The position numbers and the translations under genes are program-made. 64,000 nucleotides of DNA from Pseudopyrenochaeta lycopersici (Eukaryota > Ascomycota > Dothideomycetes > Pleosporales > Pseudopyrenochaetaceae), in the NCBI GenBank assembly GCA_003313425.1, contig NHZP01000035.1, forward strand, positions 434,001 through 498,000. Direction: 5' to 3'. Under the pieces are notes generated by a model, which was not told the DNA's origin, searched no databases, and was given only the letters and a program-made list of their open reading frames with translations. The stretch's first letter is position 1. Each line of letters starts with the position of its first letter. Of the stretch, positions 1-11,889 are shown in pieces.

Positions 1-79
1 TAATAGTACTAGAAAACAGGTGTTTGCAGAGAATTTCTAAGTGTGGGAATGCTAAGCTTTTAAAACTGATATTGATTAA

Positions 80-178
80 TATTAGTTTAAGGGAACCATC
101 GATATCGATATCAGTTTAAGCCGAAAAACCTATATCGATATCGATAATATCGATATAAGGCGAAATATCGATATCAGT
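80..178. repeat. ATCGAT-rich degenerate tandem repeat
   Basis: Several copies of ATCGATATCGATAT-type sequence sit close together, separated by short spacers that include AGTTTAAG twice. The tract is nearly self-complementary. No function is apparent. It lies over the stop end of the HET-like fragment on the minus strand. Confidence 0.6.
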
Positions 179-456
179 TTGCCCATGTATGTGAATTCCC
201 AATTGTGTTGGTTGGGATTGCGAAAATTGACCGAATCGAGTCTCCATCTCAATGTGGTCGTAATTGTGGTAGGCGCGACCCTCCCAGTGACCTCTATTAG
301 CGATCTGACGAAAGAGCAGAGCCTGCACTGTGCCGTACTTCCGATCGCCCAATGGTGACGAGCAGAGCCTTGAGTCATCAGAAGATGGTGGCATTCTGAA
401 CATAATTCGTCGATGTTAACTGCAACGGAGCCCGCCGGAGAGCGAGACAGATCCAT
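130..456 (-). pseudogene. HET-like N-terminal fragment
   Basis: An open frame of 108 codons on the minus strand begins with ATG at 456. It carries a CSEC motif followed about 27 residues later by CRLC. This paired C-x2-C spacing is what precedes many fungal HET domains, and the intact HET protein at 57947 has the same arrangement (CDLC then CQLC). No HET core (LSYxWG, WVDxLCIxQ) follows before the frame runs into the ATCGAT repeat and stops. I read it as the broken start of an HET-family gene, but the match is short. Confidence 0.25.
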
Positions 457-610
457 GAGTTCATTACAGGATATCCGGCAAATTTATTGATTCTCTGAAT
501 ATTGAAGCTCATGAAAGACTCGTCCCGCACGTTAGTTGAGCGCTTGGGCCACCCCGCGCGTGAGCACATTGGCGTCCTCTTCATGATCCTAACAGTTGTG
601 CTACTGAAAT

Positions 611-934
611 TTACATATCGCCGTGATTCCACTTAATACAGTCAAGCCGCTCTGTTTGATTCGCGTTGCTAGTCTTCCGGTACAGCACCACAACAACGTA
701 GCTCTCACCTGTGTAACGATTGTCGACACGGTAAACAACAAAACCTTTACCACTCCCAGTGGGAAGCACAACCACTAGCGGCATCAGGCCATCTAGTCTA
801 GCATGCATCGCTTGCTCTTGCTTGATGGACCCGAAGCTGGTATCCTGCTTCTTTAATACCTGCCTTAACGCCTTGCGGGTTTCTACTTCACGCCGATCCT
901 CAACTCGCACCTCTTTGTCTTTCAACAGCGTCAC
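611..934 (-). pseudogene. RecQ-like helicase fragment (motif I)
   Basis: This minus-strand frame of 107 codons contains a Q-motif-like stretch (SIKQEQAMHARL) followed by PLVVVLPTGSGKG. That resembles the start of the helicase domain of RecQ-like proteins found in fungal repeats and subtelomeres. The Walker A ends GKG where GKS/GKT is expected, so ATP binding would probably be lost. The frame soon leaves recognisable helicase sequence and no DEAH box follows. It appears to be a degenerated fragment. Confidence 0.4.
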
Positions 935-1509
935 CAGCTCAGAGATATTATCCCGCAGCGGTCTCCTTCTTGCTGTGCTTGCACTGGCATCCGCGGCCTC
1001 ATGTGCTTCGCCTCTGCCGTCGGCGCCTAAGAGCTTATGCCTCAGAGCCTCCGCTGGGCTGCCCCGAAGTCATAATCGCCCCTTCAAACTGCTCTTTGGA
1101 GCAAGAATATAATACTTGGTGGGATAGCAGATACTTGTCTGAACTGCGTCAGACTACCGTGACGGTCGAGATGGCCGTTCTTGTAATAATCTCTATCTGG
1201 CACCAATCTGCCGCCAAATACATGTACGTTTATTCATTTTGACAGTATCGCTTTTGTAGCTTAGAATTCAGGACCACGCATGCCCACACCCAAATTTTGT
1301 GAATTATCTCTGAAAAACTATCCCTGTCACATCTATGCCCTTGCATAATCCCAACGCCACGTCTTCGTCGCTATAAGCAATCCGTTCCGCACTAATATCC
1401 TCCTTAATTGTGCTATAACGATCTAACGCAAATTTCATGCCGCTTCACTGGAATAACCCAATCACCACGTCTTACACAGGATGCCCGTAATGGCGTCTCT
1501 TTCACGACT

Positions 1510-1970
1510 TTATCCTACGAGTTTATTTGTCCTTCATTGTTGTTGTTTTTGACCCATTTTGTGCAAAAATCTCGATTTGTACCGTAGTCCGGACAGTATT
1601 CGCATGATTTGTGTTCTTCTAACTGTATGGCTTCCCCTAAAAGGATGGTCCGCTGCTTCACTCCACTCCTTGTACATGTCTCCAGTCCTCGCTCGATATG
1701 AGCGCCGTGAAGGCACCATCCTGCACAATATCCACATTTGCCTTAACACTAGTTAAGAGTATTCTTCCAGGTCTATACTTTGTTCTTGTCCTCCCAACCC
1801 TCAGGAATATTGTCCTGTAGATAATTGGTTAGCACTTTCTGAGCAGTGTCGTCGTTAATTGGGTGATGAGACTGAAATGTTGATCGCTTCCCCACTCGAA
1901 AGTTAAAAGCGCATATGAGCATCTCAAGCAAAATGAGAAGTCGAGTTACTGGAATGCTGTGAGATGATAC
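1510..1970 (-). pseudogene. Cys-rich helicase C-terminus-like fragment
   Basis: Two minus-strand open segments can be read. One spans about 1960-1775 and contains VLTNYLQDNIPEGWED. The other spans about 1755-1510 and is cysteine-rich, with CGYCAGWC and then HKSCEYCPDYGTNRDFC. A C-x2-C plus C-x2-C...C pattern like this closes RecQ-like helicases carried on fungal repeats. A CTTAAC branch-like motif and an AG lie between the segments, but an intron there would be only about 37 bp. I treat it as a decayed fragment. It lies upstream, on the minus strand, of the motif-I fragment at 611-934, so the two cannot be one collinear gene. Confidence 0.3.
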
Positions 1971-3247
1971 TAGCTGCTTTATCTAGTAACCTATAATATT
2001 GTTGGCATTGGTATCTACGCTGTTCTTGCCGCGTAATCTTTCAGCAAATATGCTTCTAAGGGCTTGATTCTTGTAGGCATAGAGCGCAGCGATTGTCTCT
2101 CTTATGATAGCTTCGCCCTGTTAGTGGCTAACTTCATTCCCTGTGACTCCCAACTCTCCCTTCTGGTACTCTTTCTCTTTGTCATACTCTGCGTCTTCTG
2201 GCCTTATCCTAGAATGATATCTCCGCAGGGATGATTGGTATACAAATATGGGGTGCAAGCTGCTAAGCCACCAAGAAATTAAGCAATATTTAGATCCACT
2301 AGTTATTACCGCATTTGTTGAGCATTTTGTCGCTCTCTGAGGTGTGGCAGTTAAGTATCGTGTGATATGGCTTTGGTATCCTTGTGAGGTAGTAACGTAT
2401 AGATAGTAACCCATACTACCATATAGCACAAACTATTTTTTGGTCGTGAGCAAGCGTTAATGAGAATGGAAATTGGCGTTTTTTCTAGACTCTTCCCTTC
2501 CTAGAGATGTTAAGATGTCGCTTCGTTCTTCTAGAATAATGAACTGTTCGAGATGGCTTGGGCGATCAAAGCCACTGGTGCAGACGGGCTACGGAATCTT
2601 TGGTGCACTCGTATTAAATTGGGTTTCGGGCAGCGAAGCCAATGGAATATCAGCGCCCTTTGATGTGATTATCTCTAGCCCAATATCTGTGTTAATACCC
2701 TTTACTTCTGTACAGGCATAGCTGGACGTATGCATCTGCTACTGGTTATTGTTATTGATGCTGTTATAATCTTTTGGATGCATCTGCGTCGCGTTGTCTC
2801 TAACCCTGGAAGTGGCATTGTCAAGCTCTAGAGATCTGTGCAACTTGGAACAAGGTCGCTGCTGCATTATTTTCTGCGAACATTACAAGGTTCATCATTT
2901 ACTCGCTTTGCTGCAATTACACTAGGTTTCGGCCTTTTGGTCAGTATAAATGAACGTTCTCGACGACATCGTCGCCTTTCTCGTTTGAGCTGCCGGCGAT
3001 GATTGATATCTGCGTCTTCACTCCCCTTAAAGTATTGGGCGGCTGGGATTGATAGGTATATTATGTCTGTGGGAGAAATGTTGATTGATTGCAGTACAAT
3101 CAGCATGTGTTGGTGGCGTAAGGGACTCATTGCTGCCTACTTCCCGACGCGCTGCCATCATTTGTCGTACATCTCACGCATTGAGTCTACTAAAATTATC
3201 ATTGTAACAATTAACGTTGACATTCATATGCTCTACAAACCGGTGAA
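1971..3247. other. No intact gene; decayed coding-like DNA
   Basis: Only short, overlapping frames exist here. The minus strand at about 2340-2390 reads RYLTATPQRATK, reminiscent of helicase motif III, and about 2490-2720 has one long minus frame broken by a single stop. I cannot name a gene. The pattern fits old remains of the same helicase-type repeat. Confidence 0.4.
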
Positions 3248-3540
3248 TCATCTACCTCCAAAGCTTTCTGGATGGCGTGGTAAGTCTGCCACTTGATGAG
3301 ATATCTGATCCGGAGCCCTCGGGCTGCTATTGACTACAGTGACGTCTTCATTCTGAGGCTCTTCCGGCCTTTGGAACTGATTTTTCTTACCTATGGGCTT
3401 CATGCGCAAGTCTCGTCTAAGCACCTTTGACAGATGTGTAGTACCTCTGGTCAATTTGCCAGCAGCCTTGGCAGCAATCCTTGCCGCTAAGGCTTCTTTC
3501 TTTGGTGTTGTGAACGCACTTGGTATCCCGCTACGTAACC
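3248..3540 (-). CDS. Unrecognised partial frame, basic protein
   Basis: A minus-strand frame reads from about 3525 without a stop down to 3248, and the only in-frame ATG is at 3454. It is rich in Lys/Arg (AARIAAKAAGK, LRRDLRMKPIGKK) and in Pro/Ser near its end. I recognise no domain. It could be the last exon of a decayed gene or a repeat fragment. Its low-complexity basic composition makes a confident call impossible. Confidence 0.2.
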
Positions 3541-3669
3541 ACTAAAAACTGGACGACTTGGACAACAACATACGCAATGAGCGCGACATATATCATGATG
3601 CGAGATAGGTATAGATGCGGAGAAAAACTTGGAGTATATCATCTATCATAAAAAAATCAATTAATATCT

Positions 3670-4460
3670 TTAGCCAAAGTCTATTCCTGGAGCTGTTCTC
3701 AACTCATGAGAGTTCTTGTACCCCTTCAGCTCTGTGACCACATCGTCCGCTTCTTTAGCCTCAATCATGATCTTACGATTCCTCTCGGCAATAAAACCAC
3801 TCTCGACGGCTTTGTCCACCCACTGTAGCAAGCCGTCCCAGTACCGATCAACATTAAACACTACGACGCCACGCTCGTGGATGCCCAACTGATTCCACGT
3901 CGCTGCCTCCATCAACTCCTCCAGCGTTCCATACCCGCCGCTTAGCGCCACAAACCCGCCTCCAGGCCCTCCTTCAATAACTTCGCGCGCCATCATCTGC
4001 TTGCGCGCGTGCATGTCCGCAACGATGGTCAGGCGACCGAATGTCTTATCGTTGACGACTTTGCTGGAGAGTTCTTCGGAGCTGCTTTCGTCTTCAAAGT
4101 TGCGCTCTAATTTTACAAGCGCTTCGGGGATGATGCCGTGCACGGCTTCGGGGCCGGAGAGCGATACGAGGGTTTTGGCCAGTTCGCCCATCATGCCCAC
4201 CGTGCCGCCACCATAGACGAGGTGCATGTTGTTTCGGTGCAGGGCTCTAGCGAGGGCGCGCGCGGCGGAGAGGTGGACTGGGCGTGTGCCTGAGGAGGCG
4301 CCACAGCTATGGGAGGGAGTTTTAGTAAAAAGGTTGTTGAGGGGGAGGTAGAAGTGCGGTCTGCTTACAAGACGCAGACATTTGTTGGTTTATTTGTGTG
4401 GCCCGGGACTGGTGTTGCGTCCTTAAAGCTCTTGTGCTCTTGTTTGAGTGCTGAGGCCAT
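3670..4460 (-). CDS. LOG family cytokinin-type phosphoribohydrolase
   Basis: Members of the LOG family hydrolyse nucleoside 5'-monophosphates (including cytokinin ribotides) to the free base and ribose 5-phosphate. The gene has two exons, 4460-4369 and 4306-3670, with a 62-bp GTAAGC...TAG intron, giving 242 residues. Splicing restores the family's opening motif VCVFCGASSGTRP around residues 28-40. VYGGGTVGMMG (61-71), DMHARKQMM (128-136) and SGGYGTLEE (153-161) match the conserved Rossmann and PGGxGTxxE motifs, with Ser in place of the usual Pro. Length is normal to slightly long for the family. The ATG at 4460 is the first in frame and no stop interrupts the gene. It is the left-most intact gene of the island. 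Whether it belongs to the cluster is unknown. Confidence 0.88.
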
Positions 4461-4842
4461 GATAGAGAGGCCGCTGCGTCGAGCGCTACGGTGGAAGAAC
4501 AAGTCAAGAGATTTATGTTGATATAATTCTTCATTCTATGTAGGAACTATTATGTATGTACATGTGAGCAGCAGTCTAGCTACTAGTTAGGCTTAGTAAA
4601 ATACTAGTAGGTAAAGGCTAGGAGTAGAGGAGTTGTGGTATGGATTTCAGAACCAATAAGGCTAGAACCAGAATGCCGCTAGCGGTGCGGATCTCGGCTA
4701 CGTAGTAATTCCGCTAGGAAGCCCACGGCGGAGTTCGGCTTTGCGACAACTCCGCTCACATGACCTACCAGGCCGCCACCTATCTCTCAACTTCTCCAAC
4801 TGGGCATCCAAAGTGATTGTACCTGCTTTTGTAGTGACTGCC

Positions 4843-7152
4843 ATGAGTGAGGCCGCCTTACCTGTTGCACCACGCCGACGAAATGGCAAGGAAGCATCGT
4901 GCGAGGCATGTCGCAAGGTAAGCCATCGCAAGGTCGGAGCCATGACCCTAAGCTATTCCGAGCTAAGTCGTTCTATCGGGTAGGGCAAGCTGCGCTGTGA
5001 TCATCAACACCCAATCTGTGCTCGCTGCCGGCACCGTGGGCTGGGTAGCCGTTGCTACTACCATCCAGCTCCGTTAACCAAATCTCGGGATGTTGTAACT
5101 TACAACAATAGAGGGTCTGTTGATGTCATCGCTACGCCACAATCTTTCCCTAATTTAAGGAACGAAATGCTGGCACCGCCTATGCAGCTACGGCTTTACG
5201 AGACAACACATGACGAGAGACTGGATATCGTCAAGGTACGTTTGTCAATCTTTCTCTCAAGAAGGAGTACAATTTTTTGTCTTCGATATGGACTAACACA
5301 ATGTAGGACATTATCGGGCACTTGCGTTATTATCCGTTGATTGAAAAAGTCGTCAAAGAGTACTGCTCACATGGCCAGGCTCATCTCATCCCAAGTCCGT
5401 TGATTTTGCCGATTTTGGCATCTCTCTCTCCCCTTCCCTCGTCGTGTGGCCTTCTCGACGGTCTGAACAAAAATGAGGCTGAGATAGCAGCCTTGGCTGC
5501 CAGTATACTACGTTCGACATCCACTGTCGTCAATATCACATCTTCTCTTTCCGTCCCGGACTTCTGTTCTGCATTCATAGACCAGAATGTGCGACTCGAA
5601 ATGCTTGGTGTGATTTACTCTATCGCTGCCCGCGCATGTTCAGCCGGCCTTTCGCGAGATGACGATAGTCATGATGATTTTATACAGACAATGTTCAGGG
5701 CAAGTTTGGCCTGTCGACGCATTGCGAAAGACATTGCACCATTGAATGATGCTCTGCTATGGCTTACATATGAGACTGTCATCCTGTCCTCGTGCGTTCT
5801 CGGTCATTCCAGTAAGTTCTGCCATCATTATAGTAGCTACTTACTAACCTTCTAGGTGAGATTGTCTGGTGCCGACTAGGCGACCTATCTAGTATGGAAA
5901 CGCCTTGGTCGCATATTTGTGGTATACTAACATTTTATCTCCCTTTCTGAAGGCGATGTCCTCGCGCTCGGCATTCACCGCGAAGCTTTCAATGCCACGG
6001 ACACCCCTTTTTTCCTTGCTGAGATTAGGCGAAAAACGTTCTGGAGAGCGCATCAACTCGATTTCTACGATCGGCCGCCTCGCATAACAAGCCGTTATTC
6101 CGACTGCAGATTGCCCTTGGATCTGACGGATCACGAGCTCTGTGCTGAACCTGCAGAATTAATCCTCACGCAGCAAAAGCTAACACCAGACGGGTGGAAT
6201 CCAGAGGGCATGTACACCAGTACTGCCTGGACACGAGTGCGTTCTGTTCTCAGCACAATTCGGGAGGATATCCTCGAATACAATTTCAAGCCAACGACAG
6301 CTGAAAGCCAAATACGGCTAGAGTAAGTGCAAACATAGTGTATGTATATAAAGTCGATAGTTCCTAACTGCAGTCGTAGAGAATTGGCTCGTCGATCTCG
6401 CAACAGCTGGGAATCCCTACCAGCTCGCTTTCGTTATACACCGGAGTGTTGGAACCAAGGTTTACAGCCTTCTGTTATCGTTGCCCTCACTGATATCCGT
6501 CTCAAAGTTTTGTACAATGACTTTAATATACATAAGCTGATAGAGCGATACGACCCAACCGATTCAGCCCGGAAGGCTTTGCTGGACATAGCCGGAGAGA
6601 TTGTCACTATAATACTGCAACTGGGAAATGCTCAACATCGTGCAGTATTTGTGAATCACGAATTCCGCTATGTGGTAAGTCGTGCATGTTACTATCTACA
6701 AGTCTCACTCTAAATGTGAACAGCTTCTTGTCTATGGCCTGCCGAGCATCGCGGTTCTCACCACAGCATTACGAGACATCTCTCGCGGAACGCAGATACC
6801 ACAGGGTTATCCAAGCAGAACCACCTTGATACGAAACCTTTCAGTGTGTATCTCGCACCTCGAGAGCTTTTCCGAGGCGCCAGCGTTATATCACGCACTA
6901 TGCACGAAAGCTTCTAAGCACATCACCCGTGCATTGGAAGAGGTCTTGGAGCCTTCCAACGCTGTCGCTATTAGCACAGAAGAACAACCCACTCTATTCC
7001 CGCTGAACGCTAATGGCGAAGAAGCCAATATCCAGCCATGGATAGCCGAGTTGGATTTGCTTAACTCCGAAGTTTTCAATAATTTTGACATTTCGACATG
7101 GACGAACGATCTCGAGTACACGGGTGCTATTGGCGGTTGGACAGATTTTTGA
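4843..7152 (+). CDS. Zn2Cys6 fungal-specific transcription factor
   Basis: The gene is assembled from seven exons: 4843-4917, 4984-5235, 5307-5811, 5856-5891, 5953-6322, 6374-6674 and 6724-7152. Phases are consistent throughout and give 655 residues. The first intron splits the binuclear zinc cluster, and joining gives Cys20, 23, 30, 37, 40 and 49 with 2-6-6-2-8 spacing. The middle region is the fungal-specific TF domain: RLGDLSSDVLALGIHRE and RRKTFWRAHQLDFYDRPPR are typical. For the fourth intron I chose the GTATGG donor at 5892 because it gives continuous family sequence; the alternative donor would leave a 31-bp intron and an odd insertion. The protein should be nuclear and bind CGG-type half sites. 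It is the obvious candidate for a pathway regulator of the neighbouring enzymes, which is inference from position. Confidence 0.88.
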
Positions 7153-8146
7153 ACTTCTGGAGAGTTCAGTTCTTCCATAACCTACTATATCATCTTGTCG
7201 TTAAGGAGTAAAGAAGATCGAAGGCCATAATGGAGGTGTCGTCGCGGTAGCATTCCCCTCGTACGGGAAGACAGTAGTACCAGGGTCACATAACGAGATA
7301 GGGCGACCGTAGAGTGGGAGGACCTATCAGGAGTCTCGCCCGTTTACCAAAATTAACTATATCCACAACAATTCTGAGAACTACGGAGCTCTGAAATTGG
7401 CTGGAGGCAAGGTTACTAAAAGAGGAAAAAGCGACAGAAGGCAACACATCAGAACTAGCAAAGAAGTTCTACGTAATGATGGAGGAAAGCCAAAGGGTCA
7501 AGGATGGAAGTTTGATCTGAAGATACTATGCTCAAGCGGTCTGGGCTGACGAATGTTTGACCTGTGGGATTGATTCCAATGATTGAGTCAGTTATATGAG
7601 GCTCCTACTAAGGAAACTTATGATTATTAGCTGTAGGCGACTCGAGCGACGGTATCTCTGACGACTGGCATAGCCAGACCGTGAGTTATTGTATGGTCCA
7701 GGACGTGCTCGCTTATCGGCACCAAACCTTCGATGATCCTCTATGCTCTTGAGTATTCAGGGAATACACTGCGCAAGACAGCGTATGTTCATATAAAAAC
7801 AGCGAGCCGAAATGCTTTGACTGCCACCGAGAAGGATCACAAAGTAGAGAGCGGTCGATAAGGCTTCCTATCACTGTACCTCGTCAGATAGAACAATTCG
7901 ATGGCAGGGCAATCATTCGGTTATCGGAAACAGCGCTTAACTCCTTTATTCAAAACACTTTACTACTCTAATCAGACTAACATATATGTGACATTTCCAA
8001 CTGAATTCCAACTTCTGCTCGATGCCTCTCCTTGCGTCCCAAGGAAATGTGATACAATAGTATGATACTGTTCAGCACGCTCCCTGCAGTTGAAAAGTAC
8101 GAAATGTCTACATCGATAGAGATGAGACTTCCTGGAGTCACGCAGG
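7153..8146. other. Intergenic, no gene seen
   Basis: About 1 kb separates the convergent ends of the regulator and the dioxygenase. I see no open frame with coding character, no tRNA and no repeat structure. Confidence 0.6.
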
Positions 8147-9200
8147 CTACGCCTTCAACGCCTCTGCTATTTTCATGCGCAAATGGTCTTTAGCTGTGAG
8201 CGTCTTCCCCTCCCATCGAGTTGTCTTGCCTGTTTTCTTCACGTGGTTGCTGACAAGCTCGCTCGGTACAGGAACAAGCTCAACGTCGTCCAGCGGATCG
8301 CAGAAGTAAGCCATGCTGTATCTATCTGCGGTTTCGGCTCCAAATGCAACACGATGCACGGTTGACTTCAACAAGCCTCCGGTCCAATCTTCTAGAAGGT
8401 CCCCAATATTGACAAGGATCGGAAGTAATTCACTGTCTGAAGAGCACGGCTCAGCCGGTACAGGAGCCCATTGGCCCTCTTGTGTTTGAATTTCAAGACC
8501 TGGTTGTCCACGTTGTTGGAAGAGCAGTGTGATGCTCCCATAATCAGAGTGAGCGCCGGCTCTTACATCAACTCCAGGCTCCAAAGCTTCCACACCAGGG
8601 TAAAAAAGCAGTCTGAATACCGAACTAGAGCCTGTTTTCCCGAATTCATGCCGTGAGCTGAACCAAGTCTTGTCGAGACCGAGGGCAACGGCAATGTGTT
8701 CAAAGATTCGTTGACAAAGCTCATGGCAAGCACGTTGAAACCCAGCAATGGTCTCCTTATGCGTCTCGAAATTTTCAGGCATCTTTTGGAGGAATTGACC
8801 TTCCATTGGATTGCCCATGTTGAATGCTCTGCACACGTTAGACTTTTGAGCCGCCTTCTCTTCATACAATAAGGCAATCATACTCTTTGACGTCTGGTCT
8901 CTTTTGGCGCGAAGGATCCAGTGACTCGGCTCCCTCGCTGATCCATCCGTGGTTGGTTCCGACTACATTCGACTGAATTGAGAATTCCTGTTTGACTTGT
9001 CGTGGGAGTGCAAAAAACTGCTTCGAAAGCTCGAACATCCGTTCAATCTCAGCAGGTGCTATACCTGCAGCGTTATTCTCGATGAACACGAAGCCATACT
9101 TGACAGCGGCGTCTAGTAGCTGTTGAGGAGCCAGGGGGTTCCCAGAGCTGATATCAAGGGCTGGGATTCCCGTTTCCAAGACAGAATTGTCGGCTCGCAT
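8147..9200 (-). CDS. 2-oxoglutarate/Fe(II) dioxygenase (isopenicillin N synthase-like fold)
   Basis: This is a soluble non-haem iron oxygenase of the DIOX_N plus 2OG-FeII_Oxy type. It uses O2 and normally 2-oxoglutarate to hydroxylate, desaturate or cyclise a small molecule. Two exons (9200-8884 and 8828-8147) are joined over a 55-bp intron with a CTAAC branch motif, giving 332 residues. His199-x-Asp201 (AGAHSDYGS) and His264 (STVHRVAF) form the iron triad. Arg275-x-Ser277 (DRYSMAYF) is the signature that binds 2-oxoglutarate. The N-terminal domain has the usual GFVFIENN and HGWISEGAE segments. All key residues are present, so it should be active. The substrate is unknown. It lies divergent from the DcpS-like gene. 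Confidence 0.9.
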
Positions 9201-9889
9201 CTTGAGAAATGTGTATAAGACTATGGAATATTGGTGTTTTGCGGAGGTGCAGATGATGGGACAATTCGCTGACTTCGTAGGGAATGGGGTTTAAGAATAT
9301 AAAGCACTTAGAAGGTCACATCCCTTACTGAGGACAATGGTGGGTCGCAAAGCTGCTACAACCCCAAGGTGGTGTCAGCATGCAGCTTCTCGGCTAATGC
9401 AGATACGCCTTGACCTTGCATTTGCAAACCTCTGCAGCTATAGTCTCGGAATGATACTTTCCCCGCCCTAATACACTTTGCCGAGCTAGATAATCCCAAC
9501 TAGAACTTTTAAATCTTACGTTGTGACTGATATGGGATAATAATCTTCGGAGCCACTTTGGCCATTACTGGCGCCCAATGACGTATAGGACAAGGGACAG
9601 TAAGCGTCGATGACGTCTATACTCATTGTCGATCAACTGAGCGTGTGTGAGAGTCTCAATTAGAATTTTCTAAGCATAGCAGAGTCGGCCCCCGGGAATT
9701 TGCACTATATGCTACGTGTCTAACAATCCGGAGATAACGAGACAGGTGCGAGTATTTCAGTCGCCGAGCAGTGCTGACCTCGGCTCCAATTCCATACCGA
9801 TCAATTCTGTGTTGACGGTACTTAGGTACAAAACTTCAACGTCCAAGAGCATCATTTTTTTCTTATTTGCAATCCTGATCCTCATTGTC
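9201..9889. promoter_or_regulatory. Divergent intergenic region
   Basis: This 0.69-kb region lies between the dioxygenase (-) and the DcpS-like gene (+) and must contain both promoters. A TATAAA-like motif at about 9297-9302 could serve either strand. I found no convincing inverted regulator site. Confidence 0.5.
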
Positions 9890-10934
9890 ATGGATAACGA
9901 GCTATCAAGAGTGGCTGAAGGCTTGGTCTCTCGCTTCCGGTTCGAGCGCCTATTGAAACAAGGTAGGATGCTTTTAACATGATCACGCATGAATGAGGGC
10001 TAAACATCGTCTCCAAGATCAAGCAGGTCGTCGAATCGCTCTCTTAGGTTCTATCGACGGGAGTTGTGCTGTTCTGGTCGTAGAGAGAGCCGCATTCGAC
10101 ATATCTGAGGAATCCCTAGCAAATCTCACGTCCACGTTGAAGGAAATTCGTAACCTAGGCACCAACAACGTATATCACTGGTATTTAGCTTCTACTAGAC
10201 ACCTTCCAGGAGCTCCATCTGCAAGCTTGAAGATCAATCTATTCTTTCCAGCCAGCGAGAAACATGTCCGTAAATACTCGGAGCAAAAAATGCATTTGGT
10301 CATGGAGACTCCTGAAATATACAATAAACACATCCGGCCCTATATGGAGAGAATGCGCGACCTGTCTCGACTGCAATGGATGCAGAACATAATCGATCAG
10401 AAAGCCGAGGTCGATGATGTTATCTTGCGGAGCCAACCTTCGAATTCACGAGCTTTTGTGCTCCTGCCAGATTTGAACTGGGACAGAGCGACAATAAACA
10501 GCCTTCACTTGCTGGTAATCGTAGATTGCAACGATATTTGGAGTCTCAGAGACCTCAAGAAGAGAGACATTTCATGGCTCTGGGATCTCCGTGCAGAGGT
10601 TACTACCGCAACCATCAAAGCCTACCCATCGCTCAGACCAGACCAACTCAAGTTTTACGTGCATTACTTGCCGACATATTTCCACTTCCACATTCATGTT
10701 GTCCACGTGCTACTGGATAGCGGCTCCACACAGGCTGTAGGGAAGGCCATCGCATTGGAAAGCATAATTTCCCAGCTTCAGAGTATGGCTGGGGATGAAA
10801 ATGTTGGAATGGACTCTGTTCTCATGACATACGCAATTGGTGAAGAGGATATGGCGTGGTCTGATGTCCTAGAGCCTCTCGTTAACAATATTATTCCGCT
10901 CGGGCTAGACAATCATGATTCAAAGGCGGGGTGA
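9890..10934 (+). CDS. DcpS-like scavenger mRNA decapping enzyme (HIT)
   Basis: DcpS proteins hydrolyse the m7GpppN cap left after 3'-5' mRNA decay. Exons 9890-9962 and 10018-10934 are joined over a 55-bp intron, giving 329 residues, the usual family length. Joining yields the N-terminal swap-domain motif FRFERLLKQDQAGRRIALLG. The histidine triad is HFHIHVVHV at about residues 247-255, preceded by KFYVHYLPTYFHF as in the family's C-terminal HIT domain. WYLAS and LLPDLNWD are also family-like. This is usually a single-copy housekeeping gene with a separate paralogue in some fungi. Its place among tailoring enzymes is odd. It may be a diverged extra copy acting on another nucleotide conjugate, or simply a neighbour. 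Confidence 0.85.
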
Positions 10935-11889
10935 AAAGCCGGTGGAGGAAGTTGATCATATCATGAGACTTGTGTAGTTTCCAATATATTGAACGTCTAA
11001 TGCCCAGAATTCAAGGTCGTGCAAGATAACGTCGCTTAAACAGCTCTTACAAAGGATACTGCAACGAAAGGCCATATGGTTAGCCTAGCATATAGTTTTG
11101 TGGTATCCTTTCGCTTCGTCAAGTTCACTGCTACCGAGCTGACCGCCATTGTCATGGCTTCACTCGAAACAGTATATCGAACTACTGTCTCCTGCAAGTG
11201 CTTGGTGTAGGCCGTCACCCGCGATTGCCAAAGTTGTTTGAACCAGCTTACTGTTGGAACTTGCACTAATGCTGCTATCCAGAGGAGTCTACGAAACGCC
11301 ACAGTTTCAGAATAACTACGTTTATACAGTCTTTACTCCTAGTATGTAGAAGGAAACAAGGGATGAATCCTGCGGACAAAGCTACTGATCGGTGATTGAT
11401 CAACTAATGCTGCAAGCTTACGCTCGCCACGCTCATCGTGCTCGCCGGTGTATGACCTCAGGCTTACAGCCGTTAAGCACTCACGGTGGGTCAGGCAGGC
11501 GCTCATGGCTGACCTACGGTAATCTCAATGTCATCGCCTCTGCAGGTTTGCGAAGATCAAGCTTGGTTGTACGCTTACAGAGCAAGAGCTAATTTCTTGT
11601 TTGCGCCACAAGGTTACATCCGGTCTGTAAACGGCTGCTCTAGAGGATCTAGAAATGCTATGTTTTCACGATCGTCGAGTATCGTGATCAACGACCTGTA
11701 ATTATCCGTCTGTGCATAGCACGAAGACCGAGGAACAAATGATCTTGCATCATCTCGCCACAAGGATTACGCACCAAACATCCTGAGTTATAGCTCATCT
11801 ATATTGTGATGTTGTTAATCAACTTCTGCCCCCGCTGCTTCCAACGACATTCAACCTACTCGAACGTGGAGAGTTGAAGGTCGCACACC
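10935..11889. other. Intergenic, no gene seen
   Basis: This stretch upstream of the P450 has only short frames on both strands, none with family features. It may hold the P450 promoter and any missed 5' exon. Confidence 0.5.

Noticed and set aside
5856..5952. Alternative exon of the Zn2Cys6 gene ending at 5921 with a 31-bp intron
   Set aside because: 31 bp is too short for a usual fungal intron, and it inserts residues absent from the family. The GTATGG donor at 5892 gives a 61-bp intron and continuous family sequence.
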